64,000 nucleotides of DNA from Diabrotica undecimpunctata (GCF_040954645.1 NC_092803.1:65865427-65929426), one strand, 5' to 3'. Shown: positions 23,222-32,659, numbered from the stretch's first letter. Made by a program: numbers and translations. Notes: generated by a model from the letters alone, not told the origin.

Positions 23222-24813
23222 TGAAGTCTTTCAACGATTGCGGACAGCGAATTTGAAGTTAAGTCCAAAGAAATGTCACATGTTTCGACGAGAAGTGAAG
23301 TACTTGGGACATATTGTGGCGAGTAATGGTGTAACAATTGATCCTGAAAAACTTGCAGTAATTAAGGATTGGCCAGTACCAAGAGATAAACACGAAATGA
23401 GTGTAGTAGAGTGCAGTAGAAGTTTACTTGGACCATGTACATATTACCGACGTTTTGTCAAAGGGTTTGCCGACTTCTACAAACCATTAACAAAGTTGAC
23501 AGAAGAAGGCAAAGAATATACATGGAGTGAAGAGTGTCAAAAATCTTTCGAACAATTACAAATGGCTCCGATCACTGCACCGATTTTAAGCTCCATAGAC
23601 AGGCAGAAAAATTTGTGTTGGACACAAATGTTGTGTAATCACTGTCTTAATTGTCCCGTGAGACGAACCACCGTCACTAATGATCAATGGCAGCCTCAAC
23701 AGCTACAAGACACCCAAGCTATCATCTATCCATGTATAAAAAGAATGTTGGATTGGATGCATCGAAGTGAGAGACCTACTTGGCAAGAAATTAGTGCATG
23801 TGCAATTGAATTGCCTAGTACTAAAAGATGATCTTTTGTATAGAACCTTTGAGAACGATGATGGTACAGAATCTAAGCTTCAGTTGATTGTACCTAAAAA
23901 TAAAGTGTCAGAAGTATTGCGTTAGTTGCATTACGGTACATCAGATAGACACTTTGGTATTACGAAGACTCTGCAAAAGGTTCGAGAACGGTTCTATTGG
24001 GTGAACTGTAAAGATGATGTAAGAAGATGGTGCCGGAAATGTGAACTGTGTGCCACCGGTAATAGTCCAATTGGTAAAAAGAGGGCACCCATGAAACAGT
24101 ACAATGTTGGTAGTAATCTGGAAAGAGTAGCAATCGACATTGCACATTTCCAGAAACGGATGATGGAAATAAATGTATCCTGGCAGCCATGGATTATTTT
24201 ACGAAATGGACTGAGGCCTATGCGATACCAAATCAAGAAGCTGCTACCGTTGCAGAGATACTTGTTAAAGAATTCTTTAGCCGATTTGGTGTTCCCTTTG
24301 TCAGAACATCAAAGAGATTGGAACCAGCACGTTCATTTATTCCCAATTGCGTACCGCACGGCCGTGAATGAAACTACAGGCCAGACTCCAACCTGCCTGA
24401 TGTTAGGTCGTGAAGTTCGTTTGCCTTGTGACCTAGAGTTTGGCTGCAGACATTCTGAAAAACATGTTGCAAGCGAAGAATATGTCGACCGCCTGAAGTT
24501 AAGAATGAACAACATTCATGAACTCGCCCGACAACACATCCAGTTAGTCAGCGACAGAATGAAAGATCAATATGATTCTCGATGCAAGAATGAAAGCTAT
24601 GAAGTAGGTGATCTTGTTTGGCTTTATAATCCACAATGTCGTCGAGGCTTGTCTCCTAAACTGCAAAGACAATGGGAAGGTGCGTATAAAATTAAAAAGA
24701 GAATAAATGACGTAATATACCGAATTAAGAAGTTACCGAAAGGTAAACCAAAAGTAGTTCAAATAAATCGTCTTGCACCTTATGCTGGCTCAAATGAAAC
24801 AGAAGAAGTATGA
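23222..24813 (+). pseudogene. Ty3/gypsy pol (RT end, partial RNase H, integrase)
   Basis: The frame starts inside the reverse transcriptase at EVFQRLRTANLKLSPKKC, followed by EVKYLGHIVASNGVTIDPEK and CTYYRRFVKGFADFYKPLTK (RT thumb and connection to RNase H). RNase H is mostly deleted. From about 23815 the integrase N-terminal region follows: a stop (TAG) precedes LHYGTSDRHFGITKTLQ, and the His-His...CRKCELC zinc knuckle is complete. VAIDIA carries the first integrase Asp. A different frame at 24189 reads MDYFTKWTEAYAIPNQEAAT, and the segment with the second Asp and Glu is deleted. The C-terminal GPY/F-like region is present (YEVGDLVWLYNPQCRRG to KVVQINRLAPY), ending at TGA 24811-24813. The element lacks gag, protease and its 5' LTR, so it is dead, but the layout is typical gypsy. 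Confidence 0.9.
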
Positions 24814-24924
24814 ATCCTTCAACATGAGGTCAAAGATGGCCGGCGACTAAGCCTTAATGAAATTATATCAAATTACGCAGAGAGAAAGAGTGCTAGATTC
24901 GGCGTGAGCACAGAAGTTCAGTAG

Positions 24925-25464
24925 GATCTTTTTAGTGTTCCGCTTAACGTCTCTCTAGCCCACTGTGTTGCCAAAGATCTTGAGATGACTAAAGGAATCT
25001 CGTCCATATTCTATACGAAGTTCGCTCGTTTGGACAAGTTAAAAAATCAGCAGCCTAAAGTTGGGAGAGCACTGAGATTAGAAGATGGTTCTCGATCTTT
25101 GCTGTATATGGTGACCAGGAAGTCGTATACAGACAAGGCAAGCTACGAGGATATATGGCGTGCTCTAACTAATTTGAAGAAAATCGTGAGCAATTATGAC
25201 ATCAAGAATTTGGCTTTACCCAATATAGACGACCATGCACTAGAAAATCTGGATTGGAAGATCGTCAGAAGCATGCTTGAAGTGATCTTCCGAGAAACCA
25301 GCGTACGAATTACTGTGTGTTGCATTAACCCGAAGAGAGCGTGTCCTTTAAAGTCAGTAGACTGTTATTTCTTCTTGAGGGGTTCATGCAGAGCTGGAGA
25401 GTCCTGTAGATTCCGCCATCCTGGGCCTACATATAGAGTTGCTGATCGGGACGCTCAGATCTAA
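24925..25464 (+). CDS. macro domain + CCCH zinc finger, retroelement-associated
   Basis: Open for 179 codons from just after a TAG (24922-24924); the first Met is residue 21 (24985). Residues 1-130 resemble TARG1/OARD1-type macro domains, which bind ADP-ribose and remove it from proteins: DLFSVPLNVSLAHCVAKDLE, MTKGISSIFYTKFARLDKL, SLLYMVTRKSYTDKASYEDI, IKNLALPNIDDH, LDWKIVRSMLEVIF, VRITVCCINPKR. The glycine-rich loop that in TARG1 reads GCGLD, with a catalytic Asp, is replaced by IDDHALEN, so activity is doubtful. At about residues 147-166 CYFFLRGSCRAGESCRFRH fits C-x7-C-x5-C-x3-H, an RNA-binding-type CCCH finger. The frame is that of the upstream gypsy pol, interrupted only by TGA 24811 and TAG 24922, and a purine tract and LTR-like TG start follow it. 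I read it as the terminal domain of the gypsy polyprotein. A captured host gene is the alternative. Confidence 0.75.
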   Translation, partial: DLFSVPLNVSLAHCVAKDLEMTKGISSIFYTKFARLDKLKNQQPKVGRALRLEDGSRSLLYMVTRKSYTDKASYEDIWRALTNLKKIVSNYDIKNLALPNIDDHALENLDWKIVRSMLEVIFRETSVRITVCCINPKRACPLKSVDCYFFLRGSCRAGESCRFRHPGPTYRVADRDAQI

Positions 25465-25475
25465 GAGAGGAGCAG
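25463..25475 (+). promoter_or_regulatory. polypurine tract
   Basis: AAGAGAGGAGCAG lies immediately before TGTAACG, the position where plus-strand priming would occur at the edge of a 3' LTR. The single C makes it imperfect. Confidence 0.55.
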
Positions 25476-25628
25476 TGTAACGAAATAGCATGATACGTGT
25501 CACAATTCCTTGAAGGATGAATCTAAAATATACAATCAATGGCGTTCTCAATAGCACCTGCCTTCAAGGCGCTTCCGACGAGAAGAATAGAGATGGACTG
25601 CTCCAGATGATTCTCGAATAATACTTTT

Positions 25629-25630
<2 letters not shown>
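25476..25630 (+). repeat. start of probable gypsy 3' LTR
   Basis: Begins TGTAACGAAATAGCATG directly after the polypurine tract. The right end cannot be placed because no second LTR copy is in the window and (TA)n tracts follow; it may extend to about 26000. Confidence 0.45.

Positions 25631-25675
<45 letters not shown>
25631..25675. repeat. (TA)n microsatellite
   Basis: Pure TA tract inside the probable LTR. Confidence 0.95.
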
Positions 25676-25677
<2 letters not shown>

Positions 25678-25781
25678 TCTAAAATAACAGCTGAACTGGT
25701 AGATGAAAAAGGGGGGTTGAGGTTAATTGGGTATACAGCTGATTAAAAGCCAAGTGTAGTCTGTTTAACAATTCATTATAT

Positions 25782-25785
<4 letters not shown>

Positions 25786-25835
<50 letters not shown>
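25786..25835. repeat. (TA)n microsatellite
   Basis: Second TA tract, about 110 bp after the first. Confidence 0.95.
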
Positions 25836-25838
<3 letters not shown>

Positions 25839-26065
25839 GCTATGTTATGAGTTAGTGGGAACCCGTGGGAAGGAGGGTTAACATCCCTCCCCTCAAGAAA
25901 CTTCCTCCTAAGTTGTTAGACAGTTACAACATTGACCGAAGATAACTCATTATCAGTAATACGGGATAGTCTGAACTATGTATCACCAATCACTATATAA
26001 AAACTCTTGTACCGGAATGTAAGTAGTATTTTGTTTATTTCTAATTTATTACAAGTCAACAGATT

Positions 26066-26314
26066 TTTTCTCCACAAGGAAACAAAGTTCCTGTATTTGG
26101 CTGTATACCATATATTAAAAATTTTGAATAAAATCCTTTATAAAAGGTATATAAAAAACCCAGTTGGGCTATGTTGCATTGACAAAACGTTTTCGGAATA
26201 AATATTCCATCATCAGTGTCAAATTAATACATGGATGTAGCCACTAAATATGTGGGTAAAAACCCTTTAAAAATTATTAAATAAGATTTGATCTACATTA
26301 TGTCTAATTTTTTT
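26066..26314 (+). repeat. hammerhead-bearing repeat Y, copy 1
   Basis: About 250 bp, shared with 39200-39450 (inverted), 47250-47410, 47563-47655 (inverted, partial) and 48800-49020. Landmarks in order are TCCACAAGGAAAC, TTGGCTGTATACCATAT, AATCCTTTATAAAAGGTATA, GGGCTATGTTG, ACAAAACGTTTTCGGAAT, CCATCATCAGTGTC and TGTAGCCACTAAATATGTGG. The hammerhead lies on the opposite strand to this orientation. Confidence 0.8.
26177..26224 (-). ncRNA. hammerhead ribozyme-like motif (family Y)
   Basis: On the minus strand: TTGACA, CTGATGA, T, hairpin GGAAT-ATTT-ATTCC, GAA, AACGTT, T, TGTCAA. Stem I is a perfect 6-bp pairing of TTGACA with TGTCAA, and stem II is a perfect 5 bp. The core is complete, stem III is self-complementary, and H17 is U. 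It is predicted to cleave after 26185 on that strand, probably as a dimer. A sister copy at 47314-47360 preserves the pairing with changed bases. Confidence 0.75.
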
Positions 26315-26486
26315 CTCTTACCAATTTGTGGGTTGTTACTCTGTCTGCTAAAGCAATTTTATGCATATTAATAAACACAGACATGTAATATTGGCATAAT
26401 TACTAAAACCTTTTTTTGATCTATAACTTTTTTGATCTATATCCTTATAAGACAGCACCCTAATATGGGCTTTTTATAATTTCAGC

Positions 26487-26573
26487 ATTTAATTTACTTT
26501 GTACCACTGACCTGATGATGCTTTGCAAATTTTAGGAAGCGAAACCGGTCGTTCATGGGTAGTAAAATTAAAC
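26487..26573 (+). ncRNA. hammerhead ribozyme-like motif (family X), copy 1
   Basis: CTGATGA is at 26512-26518, then T, stem II GCTT...AAGC with a 13-nt loop, GAA (26541), the self-complementary stem III ACCGGT, and H17 = C at 26550. Stem I has an inner GAC-GTT part and an outer part TTTACT (5') with AGTAAA (3'), separated by an internal loop, as in natural type I hammerheads. All core bases are intact. Confidence 0.72.
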
Positions 26574-26655
26574 TGATTGTGAGTAAGTCTAATTTATTTC
26601 TTTTTACCTCTTTTTAAAATGGACTCACACAAGCAACACGTTCATGATTTAAATA

Positions 26656-27467
26656 TTTTTACATAAATTAGAACCGCTTGTGTTATTAAATACGCTACAA
26701 TATTTAAAATTAAATAAAGTAATTTTATTATTTATTTTTTTTTATATTCTGTACGTTTTTATAATATTATGTTTGCTTCTACCGCCACCTGTTAACGTAT
26801 TAACAAAGCATACTTTGTTTCATTATGATAAACCTGTTAAATTCAGACCAAATAATAATAATAAAATATAAACAAATATCATTTGATAGTAAATTTAATT
26901 ATTAGATAAGTTAAATAATATGTTTAGAAATAATAATTGTCTTTATATGAAATTATTTTAAAACGAGAACTATTATAAAAATTTAAACACATGATTTAAT
27001 GTTGTTATTTATCGGATGATATTCATGATTTTATTAAATTTTGACCATCGTTACGAATCAAATCTTTTAGTGACAGATATTCTTTTAATTGTTTACTTCT
27101 TGTTTAATGTCTATCTTTTGTTAGTTATTTTTCATGCTGTTTTTAATTTAAACCTGCTGGAGTAAATATATGATGACCAGAAACGAATTGATCGAGAGTA
27201 GTGAATCGATATTAGAAACCACTATTCTATGACGCTAGCCGTGTCGACGCCGTTTTGTGGCGCTAGTTCCGTGACGCTCGCCTCAGCATTTTACTGTAGA
27301 GAAAAAAGTAACACAACGCCAGTATAAAAGGTTCTCTTCATTATTAATAATAAATGAAACAATGAAAATGAGAACAAAAGAAAACATTGCCTTTAGCCCA
27401 AATGTAATGGTAAAATAATAATTAATTTAAGAGGTTGTGAAACTGTTTTCTTGTGACATTTTTAAGT
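26656..27467. other. AT-rich spacer
   Basis: No gene recognised. A less AT-rich patch with GTGACGCTCGCC-type sequence lies near 27230-27290. Confidence 0.35.
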
Positions 27468-27969
27468 TAAAATATTGTATTTATATGGGATTAAACCACA
27501 ATCAACTGTAATAAAAATTACATTTTTACATTGGTTTTGACCTTTCAATTTCCAACTTGGAAATTGTTTTCAAAAAAGATTATAATAAAACAAGGAATTA
27601 TTTTAACCAGTACTTGTACCTATACCCAACACTATTCACTATAGTGTATTTTTATGTATGAGAGAGTAATAAAACAATAAATTATGTATGCAAATCCCTA
27701 AACTGTTGATACGGGTGACTCAATGAAAAACAGATATTTGTCAACAAGTTTACAGAAGTATATAGGAAAACAATTTTAAATTGAGTATGACCCCCAGGTA
27801 TAAAGGTTGGAGCAGAATAGAATACAATAGTTGTGAGGGTTACTAATCCCTAAATAAGGTTGCCAGTGTCGGAGTGATGGAGGTTAACAGGTACTAATGA
27901 ATTTGCAAGAAATGTAAGATGTTTATTTTATTGGTTATATATAACCAATAAAAGTTTAATAAGTACCTA

Positions 27970-28110
27970 CCTATTTGCAAAATAAAGTTTAATTCTTTAG
28001 ATAAAGTAAAACGTTTTATTTTATCTATTTGCAAAATAAAGTTTAATTCTTTGCCTATTTGCAAAATAAAGTTTAATTCTTTAGATAAAATAAAACGTTT
28101 TATTTTATCT
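27970..28110. repeat. short tandem array with palindromic spacers
   Basis: Three copies of a unit containing TTTGCAAAATAAAGTTTAAT, two of them joined by a 28-bp palindrome centred on AAAACGTTTT. It lies between the left arm and the transposase start, where subterminal transposase-binding repeats would be expected. Confidence 0.8.
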
Positions 28111-28326
28111 GAAATGAGTGCATTCCACGAAGTAAGGGTTTCAACAATCAAACATTTAATTCTTTAATTCCAGGAATCTACGACAGTAATTGACTAGATA
28201 ATTACCTTCTAAACTTATTCCACAGAAAATGTGATAGTGGGTTTTTCCATTTTGTATATAGGAAGGTCCAAGTGGCGTATTCAAAATTCTTAACAGTTCA
28301 CTAAAAGTAGGTACTTCAGTTGCAAG

Positions 28327-29694
28327 GTGCAGTTTATTGTGTATACTAGTGTTATGGAAAATTTGGAAGTGCCGTGTAAACGCCGAAAAATTGGTCCTCT
28401 AACAGTTAATGAAAAAACATTAATATTTAATTGTTTTAAATCATTTACAGACAAACGTTTATGTGAAAGTGTTGATGAGACCGTTGAGTTAGTTAGCAGT
28501 ACACTTGGTGTTGGGAAATCTACGATTTACAGAGTTATTAAAGAAGAGAAATGTGGTAGTTTTCAAATGCCACGTAATGCTCCAGGGAAACCAAAATTTC
28601 AAATAGAATATCATTTTAAAGAAGGACTTCGACGGAAAGTGCATGAATTCTTCTTTAGACAAGAATTTCCAACATTGGATAAAGTTCTTGTCTCAGTTCG
28701 AGATAATAAGGATTACCCAGAAATGAGTCGAAGTACGTTATGGAAACTTTTAAAAGAAATAGGCTTCCGCTGGAAAAAGAATCCCAGAAAGTCTATTTTA
28801 TTAGAAAGAAGCGATATTGTCATATGGAGAAGACATTTTCTAAGAACCATAAAGGAAATGAGAAACCAAAAAAGAAAAATATTTTATCTTGATGAAACAT
28901 GGATCAACGAGGGTCATACACCAAATAAATTTTGGCAGGATGAAACTGTCACAAGTCAAAGGCACGCTTTTGTAAATAACTTATCTACTGGTTTAAACCC
29001 ACCATCAGGAAAGGGACGCAGGCTGATAATAGTACACATTGGCAGTTCAGACGGTTTTGTTGAAGGTGGTTTATTAACTTTTGAATCAACTCGTACCGGT
29101 GACTACCATGAAGACATGGACGCTGATGTCTTTCAAGAATGGTTCGAACAAATGATAGATCTTCTTCCTAAGAACTGTGTAATAGTAATGGATAATGCAA
29201 GTTATCACTCCAGACTTATAGAAGGACTGCCCACAACCAAGTGGTTAAAAAAAGACTTGCAGAATTGGCTGAGTTCAAAAAATAAAACGTACCATCCCGG
29301 ATGTATAAGAAAGGAACTTTATTCGTTGTGTGCCCTTCATAAAGAAAAATTTAAAAAAAACGAATTTGATGAAATTGCCAAAAATCGTGGAATGACAGTA
29401 CTTAGATCCCCACCATATCATTGTGAATTAAACCCGATTGAACTGGTATGGGCACAGATAAAGAGTGAAGTTTCAAGAAAAAATATCACTTTTAAAATTC
29501 ATGATGTTAAACAGTTGTTTTTGGAGGCCGTAAATAATGTAAAACCTGAAAACTGGGAAAAGGCAGTAAATCACACTATTAAAGAAGAGGAAAAAATGTG
29601 GAAGCTGGACAATATTACTGATAAAATGATCGAGCCAATTATTATAAATCTTGGTTCTGAAAGTTCATCTTCTGAATCTGATTTGGATTTGTAA
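28327..29694 (+). CDS. IS630-Tc1-mariner transposase, DD82E spacing
   Basis: 455 codons, no interruption. Met10 (28354) is a plausible alternative start. Residues about 25-75 (LTVNEKTLIFNCF ... GVGKSTIYRVIKEE) and about 100-150 (EMSRSTLWKLLKEIGFRW) look like paired helix-turn-helix DNA-binding domains. The catalytic triad is Asp189 in FYLDETWINEG, Asp289 in VIVMDNASYH and Glu372 in CELNPIELVWAQIK. The second Asp and the Glu are separated by 82 residues, far more than the 34-41 of ordinary Tc1/mariner. DD82E is the published signature of the 'Sailor' group. The extra length is a Lys-rich helical insertion (about 300-355). The tail is acidic and Ser-rich (SSSSESDLDL). It should catalyse cut-and-paste transposition in the nucleus. 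The intact frame contrasts with every neighbour and suggests recent activity. Confidence 0.92.
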   Translation: MQFIVYTSVMENLEVPCKRRKIGPLTVNEKTLIFNCFKSFTDKRLCESVDETVELVSSTLGVGKSTIYRVIKEEKCGSFQMPRNAPGKPKFQIEYHFKEGLRRKVHEFFFRQEFPTLDKVLVSVRDNKDYPEMSRSTLWKLLKEIGFRWKKNPRKSILLERSDIVIWRRHFLRTIKEMRNQKRKIFYLDETWINEGHTPNKFWQDETVTSQRHAFVNNLSTGLNPPSGKGRRLIIVHIGSSDGFVEGGLLTFESTRTGDYHEDMDADVFQEWFEQMIDLLPKNCVIVMDNASYHSRLIEGLPTTKWLKKDLQNWLSSKNKTYHPGCIRKELYSLCALHKEKFKKNEFDEIAKNRGMTVLRSPPYHCELNPIELVWAQIKSEVSRKNITFKIHDVKQLFLEAVNNVKPENWEKAVNHTIKEEEKMWKLDNITDKMIEPIIINLGSESSSSESDLDL

Positions 29695-30190
29695 CAAGTA
29701 GCTGTAAGTTTTATATTAATATTTTTATTCATCTATTTAACATATCTTAGACGGTTTTAAAAACTCTTTTTCTCTTTTGTAATTTTTAAAAATTAAAAAA
29801 AATGTGAATTTTTTAAAACCTTTTTTAATGTAGGCCAGTCAGTTCTAATATAGTGTGTGATAAAAGAGGTCACTTTTGTTTACATACACATAACACTTTA
29901 TAACACTGAAATAATTCATTTATTTTTTACAATTATTCAAAGTAATTTTTCAATTAATCTTGAGCACGCCCATGGAGTGGTCGGAGCTACCAGTTAAAAT
30001 TATGCTAATTACTCTCTCGTTCATAAAAATAAACTATAATTTTAACTCAAAACATTTCTATTCTCCTTGTTTTATAGAGATCTTTTTTGAAAACGATTTC
30101 CTGGTTGAAGATCTAAACATCAAAACAATGTAAAATGTAATTTTTATTAAAATCAATTATTGTGGTTTAATCCCATATAAATACAATATT

Positions 30191-31639
30191 TAATTATTAA
30201 GTTACATTATTAGTTCATTACTAAGTAAGAAAAGCAGTCAGGTACAAGACTAAACAACAAGGACATAAAAGCAATAACTAGTAAAATAATAAAAAGAGAA
30301 ACAAGAACAGAAACAAGTGCAACAACAAAAATGATAACTAGTATAATAAGTAGACCAGAAACTACATAAAACATTGCTTTTTTGCCATTGGTAACAGAAA
30401 TGCCATACTTACTTACTTCATAGTTTAAACTAATTAATTATCAAGTATATATCTACATCCTACAGTTTTAGACGATAAAAATGACCTCAAACGTGTCTAT
30501 AAATTGTTGTAATATACCTCAAGTCATAACAAAATTATACCTATATTAATAATCTCTACTTATCTACTAAGTCCTTCCTTATATAATCGATAACAAATGC
30601 GTAATCGACTATTCATTCATTGCCAAGGTTAGGCATGGCATATAATAATAAGGCGGGAGGTGAATACGATTTAAATAACTAAAGAATCGTGTCAATAATG
30701 GTGAGATCCTTTAATAGTCAATTTTTTTGTTTGATAAATATACGAGAGTTCTTAAAGAACTAAGTACTACTAATCAATAGTAGAAATGAATGTTAAAAAC
30801 TTTTGCACTTGCAGATGCAGTGTGGCTTACTTTATTCGAGTAATACATTGGCGTTCTTATTCTTACCAAAAAATAATAGAAATATTCAAGGAAGAAAATA
30901 GAATTCGCTGTCAGTACCAGTATTAAAAAAATACTGGATCTCATATCGCTATATGACACAAAGAAGAAACTTTACAAAGCAGCAATTTGACTAATTCTCA
31001 AGTAAATTACCGTTTTGGAGTTTAATTTTTCTCGTCACGACGGATTTGCTTGAAAATTTGTATATAGGTTCCTCTTACCCTCCACTTTACTTTTGAACTT
31101 GAACCCAGGGTGGGTGGCTTTTACTTGTGTGGTGAAAGCCACCCCTCCTCCAGAAATCTAAATTTAATGTCACTATAATTAAATAATTCCAAATTGCTCG
31201 AATTTACAATTAAATGATTTTTTTTCTATATGGTATGTATAAGCTATTTCTAAATTTCCATGCAAATCAGTGGAGACAAGGTATTCAATGACATTTTTTT
31301 AATTATAACTATTCTAGGAAGTGAGATTTAGGAGTTAAACTGTGATAAAACCTTAAATTATGTTGTTTAATGTGAATTGACATTCATTCACTTCGTTCAA
31401 AGATGATTTGAATCAATTACCCGATTTAATTTACAATTATACGATTTTTTTCTAATAGGGGTAGTTTTCGCCCCTAAAAAATAATAAGCAACCAACGGCA
31501 GAAGTCCAAAAGTAAAACCTAAATCCAAATTTTCATGCAATTCCGTGGTGACACTAAAAACAGTTTCGACACTTCCATTTACTGGAGTATAAAGACGTTG
31601 CCGAAGGGACAATCTGTCAAAAAGGGATTAAAGGTGACT
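30191..31639. other. AT-rich spacer with imperfect internal duplication
   Basis: No gene. Sequence at about 31190-31295 recurs imperfectly at about 31420-31550 (AATTTACAATTAAATGATTTT; TTCCATGCAAATCAGTGG against TTTCATGCAATTCCGTGG). A hairpin GGGTGGCTTTTACTTG...GAAAGCCACCCC lies near 31107-31147. Confidence 0.4.
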
Positions 31640-32649
31640 AAGAAAAGATTACAGCACGCCAAGATGATGCAAATACTAAAAGAAACAGGAATTAACAACC
31701 AAGATCTGAAAATAATTAGAAATCTTTACTGGAATCAGACAGCAAATCTCAGAGTTGAAGGTGAACACACTGACTATGTGAAAATCATGAGTGGAGTGAG
31801 GCAAGGCTGTATGTTGTCTCCTCTAATCTGTACTCTGAAAGAATATTTATCGAAGCTTTGCACGAAACTCAAAAAGGTATTCTACTAAATGGTTACCGGC
31901 TAAACAACTTCAGATATGCAGATGACACCATAGTATTTGCGGACAACTTAGAAGACCTACAAGTTCTCATAAACAAAATCACGTATTACAGTCAACAATA
32001 TGGACTCAATATAAACGTTTAGAAGACAAAGCTTATGTTAATTAGCAAGAAAAGGATACCAGAAGGTCAAACCTACGTGAACCAATCCCCTGTAGAAAGA
32101 GTGACGCACTACAACTACCTCGGCACCATAATAAATGAAGAATGGACCAATAACCACGAGATTAGAGCACGCATCGGAAAAGCTAGATCCACCTTTAATC
32201 GGATGGGGGCCTTCTTCAAGAGTCACAACCTCTCTCTTGATACAAAAGTAAAAATGCTGCGATGCTACGTCTTCTCTGTCCTTTTTTAAGTGTTGAATCG
32301 TGGACCTTGAACGAAGATATGTGCAGAAAACTGGAAGCATTTGAGATGTGGCTATATCGGAGAATGCTTATGATCCTGTAGACTGACAGTCACAAATGAG
32401 GAGGTCCTCAGAAGAATGAATAAGAACCGAGAGGTACTGACCACCATCAAATCTCGAAAGGTACAATTCTTCGGACATATTATGCGAAATGAATCCAGAT
32501 ATGCTCTCCTTCAAGCCATCCTGCAAGGAAAAATATTTGGAAAACGAAGTCCAGGCAGGAGAATAACATCTTGGTTAAAGAACCTCAGAATCTGGTTCAA
32601 TACAACATCTGTACAGCTTTTCCGCCCTGCTGCAGATAAGATAAGATAA
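31640..32649 (+). pseudogene. LINE RT, near-complete C-terminal half
   Basis: The order of a non-LTR reverse transcriptase is well preserved. It runs RLQHAKMMQILKETGINNQD, LKIIRNLYWNQTANLRVEG, GVRQGCMLSPLI, then a frameshift to SERIFIEALHETQKG-like sequence and NFRYADDTIVFADN with an intact YADD box (31914-31925). Next are QQYGLNIN, a stop, KTKLMLISKKRIPEG, THYNYLGTIINEEW, LDTKVKMLRCYVFSVLF, EAFEMWLYRRML, a stop, EVLTTIKSRKVQFFGHIMRN and LFRPAADKIR. At least three stops or frameshifts make it non-functional. It ends in AAGAAGAAGAAAAG. Confidence 0.88.
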
Positions 32650-32659
32650 GAAGAAGAAG

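Larger units (their letters stand above)
26010..26655 (+). repeat. hammerhead-bearing repeat X, copy 1 (interrupted)
   Basis: Matches 59099-59465 in two blocks: 26010-26065 (TACCGGAATGTAAGT... ) and 26315-26655 (CTTACCAATTTGTGGG... through GCAACACGTTCATGATT). The 250 bp between them is a different repeat (Y) that is absent from the other copy, so Y inserted into X. The hammerhead motif is in the second block. Confidence 0.8.
27470..30190 (+). mobile_element. DD82E (Sailor-type) DNA transposon
   Basis: A transposase gene sits between long imperfect inverted arms: 27471-27605 and 30060-30190 match inverted over about 130 bp (outer phrase AATATTGTATTTATATGGGA, inner phrase CGTTTTCAAAAAAGAT). 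A second inner block at 27640-27672 and 30003-30038 also matches (TATTTTTATG...GAGAGAGTAAT). TA dinucleotides flank the outer ends (27468-27469 and 30191-30192), allowing one base of slack on the left. Similar arms occur without a gene at 8612 and 41386-41636. The coding region is open from end to end, so the element may be recent. Confidence 0.75.
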
